Origin: an uncultured Verrucomicrobiota bacterium | Lineage (GTDB): Bacteria > Verrucomicrobiota > Kiritimatiellia > RFP12 > UBA3636 | Direction: 5' to 3' | NCBI GenBank assembly: GCA_947169825.1 | Contig: CAMVRE010000004.1 | Span: 1-47,609, forward strand | DNA length: 47,609 bases | In this document: piece after piece, positions 34,848-43,288 of the stretch | How positions within the stretch are numbered: the stretch's first letter is position 1 | How the letters are laid out: every line of letters begins with the position of its first letter | The notes under the pieces: generated by a model | The model's database searches: none | What the model was told of the DNA's origin: nothing | Seen by the model: the letters and a program-made list of their open reading frames with translations, nothing else | Program-made: the position numbers and the translations under genes

Positions 34848-36292
34848 GTGCGTGTCTCCTTTGGTTGCATAACCTTCCACGTGCCATGCGCGCGGCCGCC
34901 TTCGCGGACGAGCAGACCGGCGGCCTTGAGATTGCGGATGTGTTCGGCGACAACCGACCTCGCTTTCCCCAGTCGTTCGGCCAGCATGGTCATCGTTCCG
35001 CTTGGATTGTTTTCCAGAAATGCGAGAATGGCCTTGTCCAATTCGCTCTTTAGTCCGGCTGTTAGTCCGGTTGTTGGTCCGGATGTTAGTCCGGGGTATT
35101 GTGAAGACCGCCCGGGCACGTGATTGTCGTCGAGGGGGATCGTCACCTTGAACTGGTCCTCCTCGTCGAGGACGGGATCGGCGCCGGAATAGAGCCGGAC
35201 GTAGCGGAAGAGGTTGCGGGTTCCGGAACCGAGCTCGTCGGCGTTGCCGATCTGCTTGAAGAACGACGCGAGAATCGGATTCTTCGGGACGGGCTGGACG
35301 TTCTCCGGCGTGATGAGGCCGTGAAAGGCGGCGCGGTTGGCGTTGTCCGCCCAGAGCCGATCCTTCTCGATCACGAGCCGGGCCGGCTTGGAACTGGAAT
35401 ACTCGCGGTGCACGAGACTGTTGGAGACGACTTCGCGGAGAATCTTGCCGCGGAGACTGACGCGGTTCGGACCGTCGAGCCAGAACTTGTCGGGCAGGTG
35501 CTTCTCGCCGAAGGCCATCAGACGGGAGAACGCCTCGACGAGATTGGTGCAGACGGTGTCGCGGTCGTCGTAGCGGTCGACGTCGACGCGGCGGAGGAGG
35601 GCGTCCGTGCGGTAGGCGGGAAAGACGTCGAGGATGGTGTCGTCCTTGCCGAAGAGCAGGACTCCCGCCGCGTTGAAGCCCTCCTTGCCCGTGGCGGCGT
35701 CGCGCCCGAATAGGCGGGCGCTCTTGAAGAACGCATCGGCGCCGAGCTTCCGCCAGGGATGGTCGGGACGGAAGGTCGCGGCCATTTCCTTCGCGACGGG
35801 CACGAGGTCGAGCCGCAGATCGGATTTGCGGATGCCGGGATAGACGCGGCGCTCCGTGTAGATCTCCTGCTTGCGGATGTAGAGCTGGGCGATCGCCTCG
35901 GTTTCGCGGACGCGGACGTCCGCCTCGTGGAAGCGGTCGAAGACGACGCCCTTGAAGCGGTGGACGTCCGCGCTCGGGGGAACGCGGACGTGGACGACGT
36001 TCCGGCCGCCGACCTTGAACGACTCGGGCTGGAGGTAGAACGGCGGGTCCATCAGCCCGGGATCGCCGGCGACCTTCACGACGTGCCGCATCGTCGGTTC
36101 GACCGCGCCGGCCGGCACGCCGACGACCGTCCCGTCGTCTTCGACGCCGAGAAAGAGGTCGCCGCCGAAGCGGTTCAGGAACGCGCAAATCGACTCGAAC
36201 GTGTCCGACTGCGCGCCGTTGCCGCCGCGCTTGAACTCGATGCCGACGTTTTCGCCCAACTGGCGGAAGTGTTCGAAATCCCGTGCCGTCAT
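34844..36292 (-). CDS. AlbA_2 (Schlafen-type) domain protein with HATPase_c_4-like and C-terminal winged-helix region
   Basis: ENVGIEFKRGG...FLNRFGGDLFLGVEDDGTVVGV; REVVSNSLVHREYS; C-terminal MTMLAERLGKARSVVAEHIRNLKAAGLLVREGG. Confidence 0.85.
   Translation of the reverse strand: MTARDFEHFRQLGENVGIEFKRGGNGAQSDTFESICAFLNRFGGDLFLGVEDDGTVVGVPAGAVEPTMRHVVKVAGDPGLMDPPFYLQPESFKVGGRNVVHVRVPPSADVHRFKGVVFDRFHEADVRVRETEAIAQLYIRKQEIYTERRVYPGIRKSDLRLDLVPVAKEMAATFRPDHPWRKLGADAFFKSARLFGRDAATGKEGFNAAGVLLFGKDDTILDVFPAYRTDALLRRVDVDRYDDRDTVCTNLVEAFSRLMAFGEKHLPDKFWLDGPNRVSLRGKILREVVSNSLVHREYSSSKPARLVIEKDRLWADNANRAAFHGLITPENVQPVPKNPILASFFKQIGNADELGSGTRNLFRYVRLYSGADPVLDEEDQFKVTIPLDDNHVPGRSSQYPGLTSGPTTGLTAGLKSELDKAILAFLENNPSGTMTMLAERLGKARSVVAEHIRNLKAAGLLVREGGRAHGTWKVMQPKETRT
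35050..35094. repeat. 12-bp coding tandem repeat (~3.75 copies)
   Basis: ttagtccggctg ttagtccggttg ttggtccggatg ttagtccgg; encodes GLTS-GPTT-GLTA-GL on the minus strand. Confidence 0.85.
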
Positions 36293-36412
36293 CGCAGCGT
36301 CCTTTCCGGTTCACTCCCGTTCCATCCGTCGCCCGATCCGTGACGCGGCGCGTCACGAATCGGGGCGAAGGGTTCGCTGTTCTTCCGGGGCGTTTCGTTC
36401 ATGGATGGCATT

Positions 36413-39400
36413 CTATCCTTTCCCGTCGAGTTCGGCGAGCGCACGCAGGAGCGCGGCGCGGAAGGCGGCGGAGCCGGTCTTCTTCGCCTTCGCGGACGAA
36501 CGGATGGCGGCCAGAAGCGAATCCGCGGCCTTCTGTTCTCCGGCCGACAGCAGGACGGTTCCGTCGAAGGGCTTCCAGGCGGCGCGGAAGCGTTCGGCGA
36601 GACCGGCGACGCTCCGCCCGAATTCCTCGATCTGCAGCGGACCCCACTTGTCCATCGGCGACTGCTGGAGGTAGGCCATGACCTGCGAGGCCTTGGTCCG
36701 GTCTCCGTCGGTATTCTTGACATTCTGGAGGAAGGGCACGAGGTCGGAGGCGCCGACGCGGGCGAGAAGGAAGCAGCAGCGGTCGTAGAGCAGGCGCCAG
36801 CCCTCCTCCGAATCGTCGAAGCCGAACGCTTCGAGAAGTTTCTTCCGGCTGTCGGCGATGAGCGTCGGGAGCGCGCTGCCGAGTTCGCGGAGGCAGCCGT
36901 TGAGGTCCTCGAAGTAACGGTCGAGCTGGCGTTTGTCGAGACGGGTCGCATCGATGTCGCCGATTCCGAAGACGTCCGGCAGGGAGCGGAAGAGGAGGAC
37001 TTCGGGCGAGCGGGCTTCTTCGAACGCCTTCCGGAACGCCTTGGCGCGGTCGGAAACGGAATCCGTTTCCCTGGCGTATTTCGAAAGGGAGTTGCGAAGG
37101 CCGTAGAGTTTGCGGACGACGGGCATCACGGTTTCACTCGGGGCTCCGAGACCGGCGGCGAGCCGCTTCACGATGGCGGCACGGGTTCCGGAAACCTTCA
37201 TTCCTGAAAGGGCGAAGAGCTCGGGGCGACGGACCAGCAATTCGAAAAGGGCATCGGTCGGCTCCGGCTGGAAGGTCCCCTCGGAATACAGGAAGACCTC
37301 GTCCCGGTTGACGAGGTAGAACGCGATGACGACAACCGGCAGGAGTCCGTCGAGCATTCCGTAGGGCGGTCGGCGGAGCTCGTCGTAGATTTCCTTGACC
37401 GTGACGGGCCTTTCGCGCGAAGCGAAGACGATGCTTTCGAGTTTTTTCCACACGGGAAGGAGATTCGTCGGGGCGTTGGCGGCGGGAGCGACGAGCCGCC
37501 AAATGCCGTCGGCGCCTTCGATGTGCATTCCTGAAGCGAGGATGACGGCCTCGTAGATGCTCCGTTCGGGCGGGTATCCCTCGATGCCGAGGCGCTTGAG
37601 CTTGCGCGTTTCCGGATCGTTGAGGCGCTTCACGAGGGCGTTGCGCGCCGACGCGGCCTGTGAGGACGGTACGCGGCGGTTCACAAGCTCATTCCGGACG
37701 CGCGGCGATTCCGAGTAGAGCAGGTCACACCGTTCGGAAAGCAGCCGCGTCAGGTCCTTCCCGGAGCGAACGCCCGTCTGCCGTTCGCCGCCGCAGGCGA
37801 ACACGCACTCGACGCCGTGCGGCGAGGGTTTCGGATCGAGGAGGCCGAATTGGCGGAGCATCACGCTTTGCGTCGCCTCCGCCAGGCGGACCGAGATCTC
37901 GCGGCTCGCGATCCTGTCGTCGCGCAGCGCCTTTTCGGTGTCCTCGATCCAATGCAGGCGGCGGACTTCCTTGAGCGCTTCGCGCAGATCCCCGCACTCG
38001 CGGGGCACGGCGAAAAGCAGGGACGGATCGCCGGCGGAAAGCCGCTTCGCCTCTTCCAGGAACGTGTCGACTTCGCTGCGCCGCTCCGGCAGGCAGACGA
38101 CCAGCAGCCCGGACGCGGTTCCGCGATCCTGGCGGGAGACCTGTTCCAAGTCCGCCGGCCTGTCGGCGTAGCAGGTCTTGAAGAATCGAAGCGAACCCGT
38201 CTCGAAACTGTGCCGTTTGGCGACGATCGGTTCGGGGGGAAGGAACTTCCCGAGCGTTTCGGCAAGCGAAAACCCCGTTTTCCCAAGTTCGGCGTCCGCG
38301 CGTTTTTCGCAATCTTCCAGATCGACGTCGCTTCCGTTCCAGAGAGCGAACGTCTCGTTGAATTTCCGGTAGACCACGATGGACCGGCGCTTCAGTTTTT
38401 CGAGGCTCTCGTCGATTCGGGCGGGATGGAGCGCGAGGGAAACAAGCGGTTTCGTCGCGCGAAGCGGGCATTGCGTGCCGAGCGAGGAGAGCAGCGCGAT
38501 GGTTTTCAGCGTGTCGCGGTCCTCGTCGGAGAGGTCGTCCTTGGAGGAAAGGACCTCGTTCGCCTCGAGAAACGCCTGCCCGAACGGATTGCGGCTGAGC
38601 TGCGCCTCGAAGTTGGTGAAGAGGTAGTCGTAGAGGTCGCGAAGGCAGACCCGTTCGACGGGATCGTCGCCCGAACACAGGGCAAGAAGGCTTTTCGGCT
38701 CGTTGCCGGCGAGATAGGAAAACACAGATCGCTCGTTCTGCCCGAGGCGCCGAAACAGAACCGGCAGGGCGGCGAGGGCAAGGGGGTGCAACGGGTGCGA
38801 GGCCCGCGCGTATTCCGCGAACTCCTCGTCGGAAAGGCCGACTTGCCGCGGAACGCCGAGACGAACCGCTTCCGTGAGGATTTTAGCGTCGGCGGCGGAA
38901 AGGGGGTCTCGAGAACGGATGGCGGAGGCGACGAGCTGGATCTGTGAAGCCGTCGTCTCCGAGAAGACGATCGGATCAAACCGCCCCTCGATTTTGCTGA
39001 ACTCCCGACGAAGGGAAGGATCGGACGCCGCATAGTCGCCGACGCCTTGATGGAGAACGCCCATCAGGGCCAGCCCCGTTTCCCCGCCGCGCGATGCCGC
39101 TTCCGCGAGATCCTGGAGGACGGAAACGTCCGTTTCGCCCGGGCGAAGCCGGGCATTTTCGAACACGCGGCCGAATTCGTCAACGAGAAAGAGGACGCCG
39201 GCGTGACCCGCCTTGCGGAAATCCTTCGCGATTTCTTCGACAAGGCGCAGGACGTCGCGGGCGTCGCGGGCCGCGCGCAACTGGGAGGAAAGCGCGAAGA
39301 CGCTCCGGGGCGTCTTGCCGGAATGGGAATCGACGGCGTCGGCCAGCAATTCCGGAACGGACTGTCTCGACGCCGCCGTGGCCACGAGGCAGGCGTATCC

Positions 39401-39730
39401 TTCGGGAAACCGTTTCGGCCAGACGGTGGTGCGGAATTCGTCCGCCAGCGGCGGATCCGCCTTGCGAAGAAGGTTCCACGCCGATCCGTTCCGGTTCCGG
39501 AGCAGATGGAACAGGAACAGCGCGAACGAAGACTTGCCGGAACCGTAGGGGCCGGTCAGCGTGAAGGCCCGGTCGTTCCTAGATCCGGAAAGGCCTTGTC
39601 CGAGACGGGCGAGGGCCTGTCGGACGGACGCGGTGACGACATACCCTTCCAGTCCGGAATCGGACTGCCGGTCCCGCACGAGATTCGCCGAACGGAGAAA
39701 GCGGCGGGTGATGGACAGCGCTCTTTTCAT
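36413..39730 (-). CDS. sspC: SspC-like ATPase (1105 aa)
   Basis: Walker A FTLTGPYGSGKSSFALFLF, Walker B GVLFLVDEFGRVFENA; directly after the DUF4007 gene with 4-nt ATGA overlap. Confidence 0.75.
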   Translation of the reverse strand: MKRALSITRRFLRSANLVRDRQSDSGLEGYVVTASVRQALARLGQGLSGSRNDRAFTLTGPYGSGKSSFALFLFHLLRNRNGSAWNLLRKADPPLADEFRTTVWPKRFPEGYACLVATAASRQSVPELLADAVDSHSGKTPRSVFALSSQLRAARDARDVLRLVEEIAKDFRKAGHAGVLFLVDEFGRVFENARLRPGETDVSVLQDLAEAASRGGETGLALMGVLHQGVGDYAASDPSLRREFSKIEGRFDPIVFSETTASQIQLVASAIRSRDPLSAADAKILTEAVRLGVPRQVGLSDEEFAEYARASHPLHPLALAALPVLFRRLGQNERSVFSYLAGNEPKSLLALCSGDDPVERVCLRDLYDYLFTNFEAQLSRNPFGQAFLEANEVLSSKDDLSDEDRDTLKTIALLSSLGTQCPLRATKPLVSLALHPARIDESLEKLKRRSIVVYRKFNETFALWNGSDVDLEDCEKRADAELGKTGFSLAETLGKFLPPEPIVAKRHSFETGSLRFFKTCYADRPADLEQVSRQDRGTASGLLVVCLPERRSEVDTFLEEAKRLSAGDPSLLFAVPRECGDLREALKEVRRLHWIEDTEKALRDDRIASREISVRLAEATQSVMLRQFGLLDPKPSPHGVECVFACGGERQTGVRSGKDLTRLLSERCDLLYSESPRVRNELVNRRVPSSQAASARNALVKRLNDPETRKLKRLGIEGYPPERSIYEAVILASGMHIEGADGIWRLVAPAANAPTNLLPVWKKLESIVFASRERPVTVKEIYDELRRPPYGMLDGLLPVVVIAFYLVNRDEVFLYSEGTFQPEPTDALFELLVRRPELFALSGMKVSGTRAAIVKRLAAGLGAPSETVMPVVRKLYGLRNSLSKYARETDSVSDRAKAFRKAFEEARSPEVLLFRSLPDVFGIGDIDATRLDKRQLDRYFEDLNGCLRELGSALPTLIADSRKKLLEAFGFDDSEEGWRLLYDRCCFLLARVGASDLVPFLQNVKNTDGDRTKASQVMAYLQQSPMDKWGPLQIEEFGRSVAGLAERFRAAWKPFDGTVLLSAGEQKAADSLLAAIRSSAKAKKTGSAAFRAALLRALAELDGKG

Positions 39731-40704
39731 CGCCGGGCTCCTTCCGCATAATGGCTTCGGAGAAAACCGTCGGCGTCTCTCCGCAGTTTCAACCGGTCTC
39801 CTTTGTATTGCACCGTGTTCAGTCCTGCGGTGTCCGAATAGGAGAGCTTGGCTCCTCGCCGGTCTCCGAGTTCGAGAACGGCGTCGACGAGAGCTCCCTG
39901 GTCCAGTTTGAAAACCTGGCCCGGAGACTTCGGGTCGAACAGGAGGCGGGAGAGGGAAACGCTCAATTCCCCTCCGATCGACTCCATGTACCGGAGAATG
40001 GCGTAGCCGACCAGTTCGTTTGGAAGGTTGCTCTTCTTGCCGATGTTGAACCGGTAAAGTCCCGGATCGCTCGTCGGTTGCAAGAGCCGCAACGCAAGGA
40101 AGGGTGAATCGAAAGACTCTTCCCCGCCTTTGCCCTTCGCACCGGAGTAGGTTCGGACGAAACAGTCCACGTCCCGCTCCAACGTCGTTTCCGAAACCGA
40201 GGTCCCGAGATCCGCAAGTCTTCTTGCGATGAAGGCTTCAGCATCCTCCTTGCGAAACTCCGGCTTGTTGTAGAAGTTGAGCATCATGCTCCATGTGGAA
40301 AGAGGCGCGTCGACCGCCATCTGGTAGTGCAGAAGCCAGAGCGAGGCATCGTCTTCGAGGAACGGGTCGACGCCGGGAGCGTCTCCATCCCCGAATAGGA
40401 ATCGTCCGAGTTGGGCGAGCCGCATCGTGCCGGGCTGGTCCGCGTCTTCGATCAAACCGGTCTGGAGGCACCAGTACTTGATGCTTTCGACCATGTTCTT
40501 TCCGACGCCCAGCCGGACCACGGCATCGTCGGCGAGAAAACCGCCTGGATCGGCCTGAACGAGCCGGACTCCTTTTTCGAGCCACCCGTTGCGGGCGACG
40601 AAGGTTTGATGCCCGGAGAACCGCAACCTGTCCGGTTTCTTGGGTGGTTTGTCGCGAAGGACGGAAGTCCGGTTTTTCGAGGATGGACTATTCTTTTCAG
40701 CCAT
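39727..40704 (-). CDS. sspB: SspB-like DUF4007 protein
   Basis: Start MAEKNSPSSKNRTSV; DUF4007 signature RLRFSGHQTFVARNGWLEKGV...VGKNMVESIKYWCLQTGLIED. Confidence 0.8.
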   Translation of the reverse strand: MAEKNSPSSKNRTSVLRDKPPKKPDRLRFSGHQTFVARNGWLEKGVRLVQADPGGFLADDAVVRLGVGKNMVESIKYWCLQTGLIEDADQPGTMRLAQLGRFLFGDGDAPGVDPFLEDDASLWLLHYQMAVDAPLSTWSMMLNFYNKPEFRKEDAEAFIARRLADLGTSVSETTLERDVDCFVRTYSGAKGKGGEESFDSPFLALRLLQPTSDPGLYRFNIGKKSNLPNELVGYAILRYMESIGGELSVSLSRLLFDPKSPGQVFKLDQGALVDAVLELGDRRGAKLSYSDTAGLNTVQYKGDRLKLRRDADGFLRSHYAEGARR

Positions 40705-40905
40705 GGTGGGAATCAGGGGCGACACGTTCCCCCGGGGATAGACCCGGTGTGTCGCGAACGAGCCGTAGTATACCCGAAAGCCGCTCTTGTTTCCAACCAA
40801 AATTCTCGCAACTGCCGCCATCTTCAGTTCTCTGTGATGTCGCTGCGGAAGACCGCCGAATGCGTTGATCGGAAGAGATTCCAGAAAGGGCGTCGGAATG
40901 CTTGG

Positions 40906-42453
40906 TTATCCTTCCGTTCTAGACGGTCGTGGGCTCTCCATAAGATTGACGAGAGTTTCATATGATTTCAACGGATTTCCATTCGAGAACGCAGTTCTCA
41001 TTTCGCCATCGATGCCAGAAGACCAATCCGAAAGACTTTTGAGATTTTGCATTCCCCATCCACGCATCACTTTCGGAACAAACTCGGGAATGCTCGGAAG
41101 AGTGTTTATCGGCGCGCCCGGAGAAGATTGAAGAGAGTTTGCCCATTTGATGAGTTGCGTTGCGGGAGAATCCATCGGTCGACGATGCTCGGCCTCCTTG
41201 TTCCAAGGGTGGAAGGCATACAAGATTGAAACGGCCAATTGGCTTGGAAGATGTGCCGTGCTTGCCTCTAGGTTTGCTGGCAGCAAATAGTTGATGACTT
41301 CAGCAGGCTGACAGATAAGATTCACAAAGCGAGTCTCCAATGCTCGATTGCGCAACCGCAACAGTAACATCGCAGCAAGGAGTTGCGGCTGGATTCGCCG
41401 ACCGCTGGTTGTTTCGTCACGGAGAACAAGTAGATACGATCGGAAGACATATTCGATTTCACGGAAGGTCAACCGATGAAAAGTGGCAAGGAATGTGAAC
41501 GATTCCTTGAAAGATGCGTTCTTCTTAAAGAAACAATCACGTTCGTCATTACATCTTGCATCATGATCCATCAAACTTCCTGAAATGTCATAACGATCCC
41601 AAAGCATATCACAAAACGCATGTTGATCAATGCTTGTGAGAGGGAAAACAAAATCGAAAAACCGGTACAAGTAGTTGTCAACCTCGATATCTCCGTAGAC
41701 CGCTTTCAAGGATTTACTGAGATTCTGTTTGTCAACACAAAACACGAATACGAGATGCGGAACCGACAAGAAGTGTTTGATCCGCTCCAACACCTGCACC
41801 GCGAAGATCGGTCTGCATCGGTCGAGTTCGTCCACAACGAAAACGACAGGTTTTGCAAGCCCCGCCGAGGACTGCTTGGCCGCCCGTTCTACCGTACGAG
41901 AAAGAGCAGCGCGAAAGAGTGTCTTTGCACGACCTTCCTCTTCGAATCGGTTGAGTATTGAACCGGCATCGGAAGTGTCGTCGCCAACGATCATTTCCAA
42001 AGAGGCCTTGTCCAACCCACTCCAGGATTCCCATTTTCGCTCCGCAAAATGGACGGCAGCTCCCCTTGCAACTCGACAAACAAATGATAGAATCGTCTTG
42101 ATGTCCTTCTTGATTTCTCCCTCCAATTCTGTCTTGCTTTTCGACAATCCGAGATCGCGCCAGAGTTGACCGACAAGTGCCAGCATAGGATCATCAAAGG
42201 AATCGTCTTCCCATGCATTAAAATGGATGACCTTGAAATCGGAACTTTTCAAACTCTTTTCCCACCGTTCGACGAAGAAAGTCTTTCCGGAGCCCCAAGC
42301 ACCGTCAATACAGATGCTAATGGGCTGATTTTGGGCTGCAATCAGATTCGTGAGGCGTTGAGCAAGAACGCGACGCGTTTTCAATGCATCATCTTTCCAA
42401 GGATTGGTTGCATCGATTTCGTTCGGCGGAAGCTTCAGGCAGATGTTGCTCAT
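40906..42453 (-). CDS. KAP-family P-loop NTPase
   Basis: 515 aa; ISICIDGAWGSGKTFFVERWEKSL, VIHFNAWEDD, KPVVFVVDELDRCRPIFAVQVLERIKHFLSVPHLVFVFCVDKQNL. Confidence 0.9.
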   Translation of the reverse strand: MSNICLKLPPNEIDATNPWKDDALKTRRVLAQRLTNLIAAQNQPISICIDGAWGSGKTFFVERWEKSLKSSDFKVIHFNAWEDDSFDDPMLALVGQLWRDLGLSKSKTELEGEIKKDIKTILSFVCRVARGAAVHFAERKWESWSGLDKASLEMIVGDDTSDAGSILNRFEEEGRAKTLFRAALSRTVERAAKQSSAGLAKPVVFVVDELDRCRPIFAVQVLERIKHFLSVPHLVFVFCVDKQNLSKSLKAVYGDIEVDNYLYRFFDFVFPLTSIDQHAFCDMLWDRYDISGSLMDHDARCNDERDCFFKKNASFKESFTFLATFHRLTFREIEYVFRSYLLVLRDETTSGRRIQPQLLAAMLLLRLRNRALETRFVNLICQPAEVINYLLPANLEASTAHLPSQLAVSILYAFHPWNKEAEHRRPMDSPATQLIKWANSLQSSPGAPINTLPSIPEFVPKVMRGWGMQNLKSLSDWSSGIDGEMRTAFSNGNPLKSYETLVNLMESPRPSRTEG

Positions 42454-42532
42454 TGGTGATCTCTATTTCGTTTTGATTTGTTTGAATGATTCGCGTTGTG
42501 TTCGGGTACGATGTGTATTCGTTGCGAGTTCC

Positions 42533-43288
42533 TCATTCCCTCCACTCCTGCGGGATTTCGGGGAGGACGAAAGTGGCGGGGAGGACGCGGGGGGCGGGCG
42601 GGGCGCGGGGGACGGGGAGGGAGAAGGGCGCGGGGTTGGTGGCGACGGCGGTCGCGAGGGGGCGCTCCGCTTCGGTCTGCTTGGCCCGTTCGGACGCCAG
42701 CTCCTTTCTCGTCCGTTCGAGATCGGCGAGGACGGCCCGGAAGGAGGGTTCTAGGCGACGGAGTTCCTCGAAGGTGCCGATCTGTCGACGGAGCGCGTCC
42801 TGGAAGTTCCGCAGTTCAATGCCAGCGTCGCGTCTGTTACCCGAGTCGAGCTCCTCCCGGAGACGATCGAAGGTCCGCAGGGGCCAGGCGAGCTCCGCCT
42901 GGACGACGGGATTCGTCGCGACATAGGACTTGATTGGTCCTTCGAGGACGAAGGCTTCGGCGACGGCGTTCGTCCAGTCCTCGTCAAAGCGGTCTCGGAC
43001 GGCCTGCAGCCGGTCGACGAAGGACTGCAGCGGTCCGACCGTCGCCGCCCGCTGCTCCAGCTCGCGGAGTTTCCCGGTCGCTGTGCCGATGCCGCCGCCG
43101 ATCCGCTCCTCCGCTTCTCGGAACATTCCGCGGGCAAGCAGGTTCGTGCCTTCCCGGCTGATCCGTTGCGCCCGGCGCAGCTCCGTTTCCGGCGTGATTT
43201 CCTCGTGCCATTCCCACTCTCTCGCGCCGACAGACGAAACCGCCAGCGCCGCGAGGAGGGCGATCAGAACCTGATTGTTCGCTTTCAT
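42533..43288 (-). CDS. Secreted coiled-coil-like protein of unknown function
   Basis: Start MKANNQVLIALLAALAVSSVGA (signal peptide); helical Glu/Arg-rich; overlaps the upstream 351-aa gene stop. Confidence 0.7.
   Translation of the reverse strand: MKANNQVLIALLAALAVSSVGAREWEWHEEITPETELRRAQRISREGTNLLARGMFREAEERIGGGIGTATGKLRELEQRAATVGPLQSFVDRLQAVRDRFDEDWTNAVAEAFVLEGPIKSYVATNPVVQAELAWPLRTFDRLREELDSGNRRDAGIELRNFQDALRRQIGTFEELRRLEPSFRAVLADLERTRKELASERAKQTEAERPLATAVATNPAPFSLPVPRAPPAPRVLPATFVLPEIPQEWRE

Noticed and set aside
23603-40704. Classical DndBCDE system
   Set aside because: No DndD- or DndE-like ORF seen; DUF4007 + ATPase + PAPS-reductase composition fits the Ssp type better.
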